Positions 52,294-59,436 of a stretch of DNA of 59,436 nt are shown here, in pieces; positions within the stretch are counted from its first letter, which is position 1; each line of letters starts with the position of its first letter. The position numbers and the translations under genes are program-made. Under the pieces are notes generated by a model that was not told the DNA's origin, did not search any database, and saw only the letters and a program-made list of their open reading frames with translations. Source of the DNA: Mycobacterium sp. ACS4331 (GTDB lineage Bacteria > Actinomycetota > Actinomycetes > Mycobacteriales > Mycobacteriaceae); assembly GCF_001667265.1 (NCBI RefSeq), contig NZ_LZHW01000066.1, positions 1-59,436 of the forward strand, written 5' to 3'.

Positions 52294-52596
52294 TCAGGAC
52301 CAGGTGCGCGTAGGGCCTCGGTTGGCCCGATTACTCCAGCACGGCGTGTGCCAGTGCCTGCGGTCGTCGACCGCGGACTCCCCCGGGCCGGCTCGCCACA
52401 CGACCACATGCGCGGTGCCGGAACGGATTTCGTGGTCACATCCAGGGCAGCGATAGGTCTTGGTCGCCCGCGAACCGGGGATCGGCCGAACCTCGTAGTC
52501 GTATCCGTCGGCGCCCACCTCGACCCGGCGCTGATCGGGCGCCATGCCCAGTGGCCGATGCGGCAGCTGCCACTTGTTGGCGCGTCTGCGGGCCAT
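52294..52596 (-). CDS. Small conserved protein with zinc-ribbon-like cysteines (Rv1322-like)
   Basis: The 100-residue protein is basic at both ends and has a YRCPGCDHEI segment followed by HWHTPCW, which could form a small zinc site (CxxC and HxxxC). It corresponds to Rv1322 by position. Its ATG shares one base with the nucS stop codon (TGATG), so it is translated with NucS. A role in mismatch correction is possible but is only inferred from this linkage. Confidence 0.78.
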   Translation of the reverse strand: MARRRANKWQLPHRPLGMAPDQRRVEVGADGYDYEVRPIPGSRATKTYRCPGCDHEIRSGTAHVVVWRAGPGESAVDDRRHWHTPCWSNRANRGPTRTWS

Positions 52597-53267
52597 CAGA
52601 ACAGCCGGTACTCGTCGCTGTCCAGTCCGCGCATCTTGTCGTAATCCAGTGTCACGCATCGGATTCCACGGTCAGTGGCGAGCGTTCGGGCTTGCGGCTT
52701 GATCTGTTGGGCCGCGAAGACGCCGCTCACCGGAGCGATGAGGCTGTCGCGGTTGAGAAGTTCCAGGTAGCGGGTCAGCTGCTCGACGCCGTCGATCTCC
52801 CCTCGACGCTTGACCTCAACAGCCACCGAACGGCCCTGCTCGTCTCGGCACAGCAGATCCACCGGTCCGATGGCGGTCATGTACTCCCTGCGCACCAGCG
52901 TGTAGCCCACTCCCAGCAGTTCGACGTGCTCGGCCAGCAACACCTGCAGATGCGCCTCCACACCGTCTTTGACCAGGCCGGGGTCCACCCCCAGCTCGTG
53001 GACCGAATCGTGCTCGACGTCTTCCAGCGTGATCCGCAACTGCTCACCGGCCTTGTTCTCGACCACCCACACCGGCGTCGGACCTTCGGTGTCCTCAGTG
53101 GTCCAGCACGGCGGACTCATCCAGTTCAGCGGCTTGTAGGCACGGTCATCGGCGTGGATGCTCACCGAACCGTCCGCCTTGACCAACAGCAGTCTGCGCG
53201 CCGACGGGAGGTGAGCGGTCAGCCGACCGACGTAGTCCACGGTGCACTGGGCAATCACGAGACGCAC
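52596..53267 (-). CDS. nucS: Endonuclease NucS/EndoMS
   Basis: The 223-residue nuclease cuts double-stranded DNA at mismatches and provides the non-canonical mismatch repair of mycobacteria. The C-terminal nuclease core has Asp137 in GPVDLLC and Glu151-Lys153 in VEVKRRG. The last residues, EYRLF, fit a beta-clamp-binding tail. The GTG at 53267 matches the known N-terminus [19 protein letters not shown] -10 element seven bases upstream indicates leaderless transcription. It is divergent from the adenylate cyclase gene. Confidence 0.95.
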   Translation of the reverse strand: MRLVIAQCTVDYVGRLTAHLPSARRLLLVKADGSVSIHADDRAYKPLNWMSPPCWTTEDTEGPTPVWVVENKAGEQLRITLEDVEHDSVHELGVDPGLVKDGVEAHLQVLLAEHVELLGVGYTLVRREYMTAIGPVDLLCRDEQGRSVAVEVKRRGEIDGVEQLTRYLELLNRDSLIAPVSGVFAAQQIKPQARTLATDRGIRCVTLDYDKMRGLDSDEYRLF

Positions 53268-53274
53268 CCGACCA

Positions 53275-53280
53275 ACCTTA
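53275..53280 (-). promoter_or_regulatory. -10 element of nucS, leaderless start
   Basis: TAAGGT on the minus strand ends seven bases before the nucS GTG; no Shine-Dalgarno sequence is present. Confidence 0.55.
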
Positions 53281-53321
53281 AGGGGTGGCCCGCCTTCAAG
53301 TGACCAGCGGTGCAACCGGGT

Positions 53322-53327
53322 TACTCT
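53322..53327 (+). promoter_or_regulatory. -10 element of adenylate cyclase gene
   Basis: TACTCT lies nine bases before the cyclase ATG and no Shine-Dalgarno sequence is present. The nucS and cyclase -10 elements are about 42 bases apart and back to back. Confidence 0.5.
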
Positions 53328-53336
53328 GAAAAACCA

Positions 53337-54941
53337 ATGAAAGCCAACGCGACGCTGGCGCAGCGCCTGGGCCGACTCCTTGAGCGCGTCACGCAGACAA
53401 GCGGGCGGTTGCCCGAGACCTCGGAGTACGGGTCCTGGCTGCTCGGCCGCGTCAACGAGGGTCCGCAGAAGCGCCGGGTCCGGATCCAGTCGATCCTCAC
53501 GGCGTTCATCCTGATCGCCAACGTCGTTGGGATGGCGGTGTCACTGCTGCTGGTCACGGTGGCCTTTCCCCAGCCCAGCGTGTTCGACGACGCCCCGCGG
53601 TGGCTCACCTTCGGCGTCGCCCCGGCGTATGTCGCCCTCGGCCTGGCGGTCGGCACCGTGTGGATCACCCACCGGACGGTCAACTCGTTGCGCTGGGCGA
53701 TCGAGGAGCGCACACCCACGGTCGAGGATCAGCGTCTCACCTTCATGGCGCCCTGGCGGATCGCTGTCGCGCATCTGGCGCTGTGGGGCGTCGGCACGGT
53801 GCTGATGGCGGTGCTCTACGGCCTCTACGACGGCCTGTTCGTGCCTCGTTTCCTGTTCGCCGTGGGGATCTGTGGCGTCATGGTGGCGACGTTCGCCTAC
53901 CTGTTCACCGAGTTCGCCCTGCGACCGGTCGCGGCGCAGGCCCTCGAAGCCGGCGATCCACCCCGACGTTTCGCGCCCGGAATCATGGGCCGCATCATGA
54001 CGGTGTGGATGGTCGGCGCGGGCGTCCCAGTCATCGGCATCGGGCTGATCGCCCTCTTCGTGATGCTGCTGCGCAACCTCACCCAGACCCAGTTCGCGGT
54101 CGCGGTGCTCATCTCCGCCACGGTCACCCTGATCTTCGGCTTCGTGCTGATGTGGGTGGCGGCCTGGATCACCGCGACCCCCGTCCGCGTGGTGCGTGCG
54201 GCACTCAAGCGCGTCGAAGAGGGCGACCTGGACACCAATCTCGTGGTCTTCGACGGCACTGAGCTTGGTCAGCTGCAACGCGGGTTCAACGCCATGGTCG
54301 CGGGACTGCGGGAACGCGAGAGGGTTCGTGACCTGTTCGGCCGGCACGTCGGCCGCGAGGTGGCCGCGGCGGCCGAATCCGGTGACGTCAACCTCGGCGG
54401 CGAAGAACGCCATGCCGCAGTCATTTTCGTCGACATCATCGGCTCGACCAGGCTCGTCACGAGTCGCGCGGCGGCAGAGGTCGTGACACTGCTGAACCGC
54501 TTCTTCACGGTGGTGGTCGACGAGGTCAACGACCACGAGGGTCTCCTGAACAAATTCGAGGGCGACGGGTGCCTTGCGGTCTTCGGTGCCCCCAACGACC
54601 TCAGCTGCCCGGAGGACGCGGCGCTGTCCGCGGCCCGCAGCATTGCGGCCCGTCTTCAGGTGGAGGTCCCGGAGATCGAGGCCGGAATCGGGATCGCGGC
54701 GGGCACCGTGGTCGCCGGAAACGTCGGTGCCCACGAACGCTTCGAATACACCGTCATCGGCGAACCGGTCAACGAGGCCGCCCGGCTGTGCGAGCTGGCC
54801 AAGACGGTGCCGGGACACATCCTGGCGTCCTCCGACACCGTGCGTGGCGCCACTGAGACCGAAAGCGCCCGCTGGCAGTTCGGCGACACCGTGACACTGC
54901 GCGGACACAGCCAGCCGACCGTGCTGGCGCAACCGGCCTAA
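53337..54941 (+). CDS. Membrane class III adenylate cyclase with HAMP domain (Rv1318c-1320c type)
   Basis: The 534-residue protein has about six membrane segments (residues 55-285), a HAMP linker ([17 protein letters not shown]) and a C-terminal cyclase domain. The metal aspartates are in FVDIIGST and [11 protein letters not shown], the adenine-type lysine is in NKFEGDG, and [15 protein letters not shown] carries the transition-state residues. M. tuberculosis has three tandem copies at this place; here there is one. Another cyclase of the same design is at 11793-13286. The 3' end overlaps the glutaminase gene by four bases. Confidence 0.92.
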   Translation: MKANATLAQRLGRLLERVTQTSGRLPETSEYGSWLLGRVNEGPQKRRVRIQSILTAFILIANVVGMAVSLLLVTVAFPQPSVFDDAPRWLTFGVAPAYVALGLAVGTVWITHRTVNSLRWAIEERTPTVEDQRLTFMAPWRIAVAHLALWGVGTVLMAVLYGLYDGLFVPRFLFAVGICGVMVATFAYLFTEFALRPVAAQALEAGDPPRRFAPGIMGRIMTVWMVGAGVPVIGIGLIALFVMLLRNLTQTQFAVAVLISATVTLIFGFVLMWVAAWITATPVRVVRAALKRVEEGDLDTNLVVFDGTELGQLQRGFNAMVAGLRERERVRDLFGRHVGREVAAAAESGDVNLGGEERHAAVIFVDIIGSTRLVTSRAAAEVVTLLNRFFTVVVDEVNDHEGLLNKFEGDGCLAVFGAPNDLSCPEDAALSAARSIAARLQVEVPEIEAGIGIAAGTVVAGNVGAHERFEYTVIGEPVNEAARLCELAKTVPGHILASSDTVRGATETESARWQFGDTVTLRGHSQPTVLAQPA

Positions 54942-56215
54942 CGCCCCCGGCGGTCGAGCACCGCCGCCAGCGCCTCCTCCACAGTCGCGTACGCCACCAC
55001 ATCCCTCGCGCTCCCGGCCGTGAGCACTCGGTGGTCGGGGTCCACCAGAGCTCCGTCTTTGCCCGCACCGCGCAGGGTGTCCCGCAGACCCGCGAGCATG
55101 CCGCGCGCGACGTCGTTGATGTCGTCGACCCGGGACACCTCCAGGATCGCGACGTCGACGTCCGCGCTGTCCTCCTCGACGGTGCGCAAGGCCTGCTCCG
55201 CGCCGGTGAACAACAGGTCACCGTGCAGTTCGTAGACCCGAACGCCTGCGGCCACATCACGCGTGGCGCGGATGATCGAACGGGACTCACGAGTGACCGA
55301 GAGAAAGTGCAGTCCCAGACGCGACGACAGACTGCGGCAGACCTCAACGCCTCGAACGCTGTTGCCTTTGTCGTCCAAACGTGGTGAGTAGACGCCGATT
55401 CCGAGCTGACCGGGCAGCACCGTCAGCAGTCCGCCGCCGACTCCGCTCTTGGCGGGCATCCCCACACTGCTCACCCAGTCCCCGGTCGCGTCGTACATCC
55501 CGCACGTCATCATCACCGCGAGGGTGCGCTGCACCACCGGTCCCGAGAGGACTCGCCGACCGGTCTCGGGATTCCTCCCGCCTCGGGCCAGGGTCGCGGC
55601 CATCCGGGCCAGGTCGGTGCTCGTGACCTTGATGGCGCACTGTCTGGTGTAAACGTCGAGCGCCTCGTCCGGGTCTCCGCCGAGAACGCCGAAACTCTGC
55701 AGCATGTACGCGATCGCACGGTTACGGCTGCCGGTGGCCTTCTCGGACCGGTAGACGTCCTCGTCCACGTCGAGCGGGCGGCCCGCGCACGCCGAGTAGA
55801 AGTCGAGGATGCAGTCGAACCTCTCCCGGGGATTCGCTCCGGGAACCAGGGACGCCGCGGCGATGGCCCCCGCATTGATCATGGCGTTCTTGGGCGCCTT
55901 CGTGCGGTCGTCCACACTGATCTCATTGAATGCCTCGCCGGACGGCTCCACACCGATGCGGGCATCGACCGCGTCGAACCCCGCGTGCTGGATGGCCAGT
56001 GCGTAGGTGAAGGGCTTCGAGATCGACTGGATGGTGAATTCGGTTGTCACGTCGCCGGATTCATAGGTGAACCCATCGGTCAGCTGGAGCGAGGCCGCGA
56101 AGCCGGACGGATCGACCTTCGTCAGTTCGGGAATGTAGTCGGCCAACCGCCCCGCCGTGTCGTCACGATGCCCGGCGAGGATCTCATCGAGGTAGCGCTG
56201 CACGAGTTCGGCCAC
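54938..56215 (-). CDS. glsA: Glutaminase with C-terminal STAS domain
   Basis: The 425-residue protein deamidates glutamine to glutamate. Residues 1-300 form the serine-dependent glutaminase domain with S64-x-x-K67 in SISKPFTYA, NAMINAGAIAA, and the CGMYDATGDW and SGVGGGLL segments. Residues about 310-420 form a STAS-like domain that could regulate it. The GTG at 56215 is preceded six bases upstream by a TAGACT -10 element with no ribosome site. This gene is not in the corresponding M. tuberculosis interval. Confidence 0.9.
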   Translation of the reverse strand: MAELVQRYLDEILAGHRDDTAGRLADYIPELTKVDPSGFAASLQLTDGFTYESGDVTTEFTIQSISKPFTYALAIQHAGFDAVDARIGVEPSGEAFNEISVDDRTKAPKNAMINAGAIAAASLVPGANPRERFDCILDFYSACAGRPLDVDEDVYRSEKATGSRNRAIAYMLQSFGVLGGDPDEALDVYTRQCAIKVTSTDLARMAATLARGGRNPETGRRVLSGPVVQRTLAVMMTCGMYDATGDWVSSVGMPAKSGVGGGLLTVLPGQLGIGVYSPRLDDKGNSVRGVEVCRSLSSRLGLHFLSVTRESRSIIRATRDVAAGVRVYELHGDLLFTGAEQALRTVEEDSADVDVAILEVSRVDDINDVARGMLAGLRDTLRGAGKDGALVDPDHRVLTAGSARDVVAYATVEEALAAVLDRRGR

Positions 56216-56548
56216 AGCAGAAGTCTATTGGGGGTGCCTCAGTTTCGAGCCACACGGCCAATTCGACGCCTCGTTCGCCGCCGTCAAACGCTGCGCCGCG
56301 TCGTCAGCGCCTTGGCCGGGGCGTCCACCACTGGCCCCCTCCCCACAGACAGAGTGGTGGTTCTGCCCAACACCTGGCGACAGGTCTCATGCGGTCACGC
56401 ACCGCACCCACCGGCCAGCAGGTGGCCAGCGGTGGCGCCAGCGCCAGTCCGCGACGGGGGCGAGCACCGAAGACACCAGCCGCGATCGGCGACATCATCG
56501 TAGGGACCACTCGGCGGCAACCCCGCCCTCGATGAATGGGGAGACCCG
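56216..56548. other. Intergenic region between glsA and cysteine hydrolase
   Basis: This 333-base gap holds the glsA -10 element TAGACT at 56222-56227 (minus strand) and the GGGGAG ribosome site of the hydrolase gene near 56538. No RNA gene, repeat or convincing small protein is seen in between. Confidence 0.5.
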
Positions 56549-57226
56549 ATGAAATGGAACCGGGATGACACCGCCGTGGTGTTCATCGATCCACAGAACG
56601 ACGTGCTGAGTCCCGCCGGCCGCAACTGGGCGGTGACCGGAGCCAGCGTCACCGAGAACGACACCGTCGCGCACATGCTCGCCATCTTCGAGGCGGCGCG
56701 GGCCGCGTCGTTCGGGATGTTCATCTCGCCGCACTACTTCTATCCCACCGACCACCGTTGGCTCTTCAACGGCCCCCTTGAGGCTGACGAACTGCGCACC
56801 GGCACCTTCGACCGGCCCGGGCCGCTGAACCTCGACGGCCTGCCCGGCTCGGGGGCCGACTGGCTCGACGAGTTCAAGCCTTACATCAATGCGCCCGACA
56901 CGGTCGTCGTCAGCCCGCACAAGGTGTTCGGGTCCCAGACCAACGACCTGGTTCTCCAGCTGCGCAAGCGGCGGATCAACACAGTTCTGTTGGGCGGCAT
57001 GCTCGCGAACATGTGCGTGGAATCGCACCTGCGCGATCTCCTCGAGCAGGGCTTCGAGGTCTACGTGATCCGCGACGCCATTGCGGGCCCACGGCACCCG
57101 CTGTGGGGTGACGGCTACGCGGCCGCCCTGGTCAACTATGCCTTCCTGGCCCACGGCGTGGTCTCGACGGAGGAGGTTGTGACCGCACTCCATTCGACAA
57201 TCGAGGCGACGAACACCGCCCCCTGA
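56549..57226 (+). CDS. Isochorismatase-family cysteine hydrolase
   Basis: The 225-residue protein has the complete Asp-Lys-Cys triad of the family: Asp14 in FIDPQNDVL, Lys125 in SPHKVFGS and Cys156 in LANMCVESH. Members hydrolyse amides such as nicotinamide, N-carbamoylsarcosine or biuret, or the ether of isochorismate. An ammonia-releasing role would fit the neighbouring glutaminase, but that is a guess. GGGGAG precedes the ATG. The gene is not in the matching M. tuberculosis interval. Confidence 0.85.
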   Translation: MKWNRDDTAVVFIDPQNDVLSPAGRNWAVTGASVTENDTVAHMLAIFEAARAASFGMFISPHYFYPTDHRWLFNGPLEADELRTGTFDRPGPLNLDGLPGSGADWLDEFKPYINAPDTVVVSPHKVFGSQTNDLVLQLRKRRINTVLLGGMLANMCVESHLRDLLEQGFEVYVIRDAIAGPRHPLWGDGYAAALVNYAFLAHGVVSTEEVVTALHSTIEATNTAP

Positions 57227-57347
57227 GGACGCGGCTCGACATTCCTGGCGCGGGCGCCGAAGGTGATGACCTCGCATATCGCCCCGAGAAACCGCCATGT
57301 CGGATTTCCGCCAGTAGCGCTCCCGGCGGCATGCAAGAGTGGCACAT

Positions 57348-58835
57348 ATGCACGACGACTTCGACCGCTGTTACCGTGCCGTCCAGTCCAAGGACGCACG
57401 TTTCGACGGCTGGTTCGTGATCGCCGTGCTCAGCACCGGCATCTACTGCCGGCCCAGCTGTCCGGCCCGCACGCCATTGGCACGCAATGTCGCGTTCTAT
57501 GCCAGTTCAGCCGCCGCCCAGAGAGCGGGTTTCCGCTCCTGCAAGCGCTGCCGGCCCGACGCCTCCCCCGGATCGCCGGAATGGAACGTCCGCGGAGACG
57601 TGGTGGCACGCGCGATGCGGCTCATCGCCGACGGGACGGTGGACCGGGCAGGGGTCAGCGGCCTCGCGAGCCAACTCGGCTACACCACGCGGCAGCTCGA
57701 ACGGCTGCTCAATGCCGAGGTGGGAGCAGGTCCACTGGCGCTGGCGCGAGCCCAGAGAGCCCAGACCGCACGCGTGCTGATCGAGACGACCGCGCTGCCG
57801 TTCGGCGACGTGGCTTTTGGTGCTGGGTTCTCGAGCATCCGCCAATTCAACGACACGGTGCGCGAGGTGTTCGACGTGACGCCAACCGAGTTGCGGCGCC
57901 GCCGCGTCGCTGGCGCAGAGGTCAGCCCGGCATCACCGGGTTCCCTGCACCTGCGCCTGCCGGCACGCGTGCCGTTCGGGTTCGAGGGGGTGTTCGGCCA
58001 CCTGGCCGCCACCGCGATCCCCGGCGTCGAGGAGGTGCGGGCCGGCGCCTACCGGCGATCGCTGCGTCTTCCGCTGGGCTCGGCAGTAGTGGCACTGGCC
58101 CCGGCCCCCGACCATGTCCGATGCACCCTGACGCTCGAGGACTTCCGCGATCTGACCGTCGCCATCGCCCGCTGCCGCCGAATGCTCGACCTCGACGCCG
58201 ATCCCGAAGCCGTCGACGCCGCCCTCTCCGCCGACGACGCCCTGCGTCCGCTGGTGCAGAAGGCGCCCGGACAGCGAGTGCCGCGCACGCCCGACGAGAA
58301 CGAGATGGCCGTCAGGGCGGTCCTCGGCCAACAGGTGTCGACGCGGGCCGCACGCACGCTGGCCGCTCGCCTGGTCCAGGAGCACGGCACCATGGTCGAC
58401 GATCCGGGCGGCGGCCTCACGCACGTCTTTCCGACCACGAACCAGTTGGCCGAGGTCGACCCCTCCCGACTGGCCATGCCTGCCAGTCGGCGGCGGTCAC
58501 TGGTTGCCCTGGTCGCGGCGGTGAACGCACAGGACATCTCGTTGGGCGTGGGGTCGGACTGGGAGCGGGCCAGACGCCAGCTTCTCGGCCTGCCCGGCAT
58601 CGGCCCGTGGACGGCCGAGATCATCGCCATGCGGGCGCTCGGCGAGCCCGATGCCTTCCCCGCGACGGATCTCGGCGTCCGTGTCGCAGCCAAGCATCTC
58701 GGCCTGACCGATGACGTCCGACGACTGGAAGACGTGAGCGGACGCTGGCGACCATGGCGGGCCTACGCGACGCAGTATCTGTGGACCGCACTCGAACATC
58801 CCGTGAATCAATGGCCACCGCAGGAGGCAGCATGA
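57348..58835 (+). CDS. alkA: Ada-AlkA fusion: methyl-phosphotriester sensor and 3-methyladenine glycosylase
   Basis: The 495-residue protein combines an N-terminal Ada zinc domain (Cys34, Cys38, Cys65, Cys68; one is the methyl acceptor), an AraC-type helix-turn-helix region at about 80-185 and a C-terminal AlkA glycosylase. The glycosylase has the helix-hairpin-helix LLGLPGIGPWTAEIIAM and catalytic Asp441 in ATDLGV. It corresponds to Rv1317c and should both sense DNA alkylation and remove alkylated bases. The ATG at 57348 matches the known start MHDDF; a GTG at 57339 is possible. It overlaps ogt as ATGA. Confidence 0.93.
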   Translation: MHDDFDRCYRAVQSKDARFDGWFVIAVLSTGIYCRPSCPARTPLARNVAFYASSAAAQRAGFRSCKRCRPDASPGSPEWNVRGDVVARAMRLIADGTVDRAGVSGLASQLGYTTRQLERLLNAEVGAGPLALARAQRAQTARVLIETTALPFGDVAFGAGFSSIRQFNDTVREVFDVTPTELRRRRVAGAEVSPASPGSLHLRLPARVPFGFEGVFGHLAATAIPGVEEVRAGAYRRSLRLPLGSAVVALAPAPDHVRCTLTLEDFRDLTVAIARCRRMLDLDADPEAVDAALSADDALRPLVQKAPGQRVPRTPDENEMAVRAVLGQQVSTRAARTLAARLVQEHGTMVDDPGGGLTHVFPTTNQLAEVDPSRLAMPASRRRSLVALVAAVNAQDISLGVGSDWERARRQLLGLPGIGPWTAEIIAMRALGEPDAFPATDLGVRVAAKHLGLTDDVRRLEDVSGRWRPWRAYATQYLWTALEHPVNQWPPQEAA

Positions 58836-59323
58836 CCCGCTATCGCATCATCGACAGCCCAATCGGGCCCCTGACCCTGGCCGGCCACGGTCCGGTGCTG
58901 ACCAATCTGCGAATGGTGGACCAGACCTACGAGCCGGATCGGGCCGACTGGGAACTCGACGATCGTGCCTTCCCCGACGCGGTGGAGCAGTTGGCGGCGT
59001 ACTTCGCGGGCGAGCTGCGGGAATTCAACCTGAATCTGGAGATGGCCGGCACGGCCTTTCAGCGGAAAGTATGGAATGCCCTGCGCACAATTCCCTATGG
59101 AGAAACACGCACCTACGGCGAGATTGCCCAGCAGATCGGGGCACCAACGGCATTTCGGGCAGTCGGCCTCGCGAATGGCCATAACCCGATCGCCGTCATT
59201 GTTCCGTGCCACCGGGTAATCGGCGCAAATGGCGCCCTGACCGGGTTCGGCGGCGGCATTCACCGCAAATCCACACTGCTCGAATTGGAGAAGAATTCCG
59301 TCAGTCTGACATTGTTCGACTGA
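58832..59323 (+). CDS. ogt: Methylated-DNA-protein cysteine methyltransferase
   Basis: The 163-residue suicide enzyme takes the methyl group from O6-methylguanine onto Cys126 in VPCHRVIGANG. FQRKVWNALRTIPYGETRTYGEIA, containing the DNA-binding helix-turn-helix region, precedes it. AGGAGG lies upstream of the ATG, which overlaps the alkA stop as ATGA, so the two repair genes are one adaptive-response operon. It corresponds to Rv1316c. Confidence 0.95.
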   Translation: MTRYRIIDSPIGPLTLAGHGPVLTNLRMVDQTYEPDRADWELDDRAFPDAVEQLAAYFAGELREFNLNLEMAGTAFQRKVWNALRTIPYGETRTYGEIAQQIGAPTAFRAVGLANGHNPIAVIVPCHRVIGANGALTGFGGGIHRKSTLLELEKNSVSLTLFD

Positions 59324-59339
59324 ATAGGGTCTGGAAATA

Positions 59340-59370
59340 GAAACGCCCCCCACGTGTGTGGGGGTGTTTC
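59340..59370 (-). terminator. Terminator of the rRNA operon
   Basis: GAAACGCCCCCCAC pairs with GTGGGGGTGTTTC around a four-base loop; on the minus strand it is followed by a T-rich stretch. It lies just after the 3' end of the 5S rRNA and between it and the convergent ogt gene, so it probably ends the rrn transcript. Confidence 0.75.
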
Positions 59371-59376
59371 TGTGTG

Positions 59377-59436
59377 TGTTCGGCGGTGTCCTACTTTTCC
59401 ACCCGAGTTGGGTAGTATCATCGGCGCTGACAGGCT
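59377..59436 (-). rRNA. rrf: 5S rRNA, 3' part (cut by window edge)
   Basis: On the minus strand the sequence reads CAGCGCCGATGATACT, then AGTAGGACACCGCCGAACA at the 3' end, typical of the last half of mycobacterial 5S rRNA. The 5' half and the rest of the rrn operon lie beyond the window. The placement next to ogt matches the M. tuberculosis murA-rrn-ogt order. Confidence 0.9.

Overview
The window is a high-GC actinobacterial chromosome segment that reads as a fast-growing mycobacterium (Mycolicibacterium type). The right two thirds keeps, in inverted orientation, the gene order of the M. tuberculosis region Rv1343c to Rv1316c: lprD, a DUF3817 gene, rdgB, rph, the Rv1339-type phosphodiesterase, murI, rhomboid, cysM, cysO, mec, Rv1333, Rv1332, clpS, pncB, dinG, glgP, glgE, glgB, the Rv1324 thioredoxin-fold gene, fadA4, methylmalonyl-CoA epimerase, Rv1322, nucS, an adenylate cyclase, alkA, ogt and then the 3' end of a 5S rRNA. 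These assignments come from recalled family sequences, motifs and synteny; no search was run.

Region 1 (1-15.4 kb) is an accessory acyl-CoA catabolism locus. A minus-strand block encodes an acyl-CoA ligase, a paired acyl-CoA dehydrogenase and a crotonase-fold protein. A second minus-strand block encodes a two-subunit B12-dependent acyl-CoA mutase, an F420-type oxidoreductase and a family III CoA-transferase. Plus-strand genes add a ferredoxin, an HSDL2-like SDR, a carboxymuconolactone-decarboxylase-like protein (CMD), a 3-hydroxyisobutyrate-dehydrogenase-like protein, a TetR regulator and a membrane adenylate cyclase. A separate divergent pair follows: a fusion of the same dehydrogenase and CMD domains, and a second TetR regulator. 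A GAGAA-N5-TTCTC palindrome lies before the ligase/ferredoxin pair and again before the first TetR gene, suggesting one regulon. The first ~95 bases are homopolymer-rich and look like a poor contig end.

Region 2 (15.6-22.4 kb) has a large membrane protein joining a flippase-like domain to a degenerate kinase-like domain. It is followed by a cluster of small stress-type genes (UsfY-like, flavodoxin-fold, DUF6766-like, SAP/Rho-N-like, two CsbD-like, haemophore-like, DUF4235-like, short DUF3349-like). Several are preceded by sequences matching the mycobacterial SigF promoter. An IS3-type transposase relic and a tRNA-Leu(UAG) are also here.

Region 3 (22.5-35.8 kb) is conserved core: nucleotide-pool cleaning and RNA processing (rdgB, rph), cell wall (murI), O-phosphoserine/CysO cysteine synthesis (mec-cysO-cysM), ClpS, NAD salvage and DinG helicase. 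rdgB appears to start with CTG. Region 4 (35.8-46.1 kb) holds glycogen and maltosyl-phosphate metabolism (glgP divergent from glgE-glgB), with an inserted metalloprotease-like lipoprotein, an MspA-family protein and a streptogramin-lyase-like propeller that overlaps glgP. Region 5 (46.1-59.4 kb) contains an inserted GAF-LuxR regulator with a divergent P450-SnoaL pair, then the conserved CnoX-like protein, thiolase, epimerase, NucS, cyclase, glutaminase, a cysteine hydrolase, the AlkA/Ogt alkylation-repair pair and the rrn end.

The strongest candidate for an undescribed system is the B12-mutase locus of region 1. Its mutase combines methylmalonyl-CoA-mutase-like and unusual active-site residues, and its dehydrogenase and CMD domains occur both as separate coupled genes and as a fusion. 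Its substrate cannot be told from sequence.
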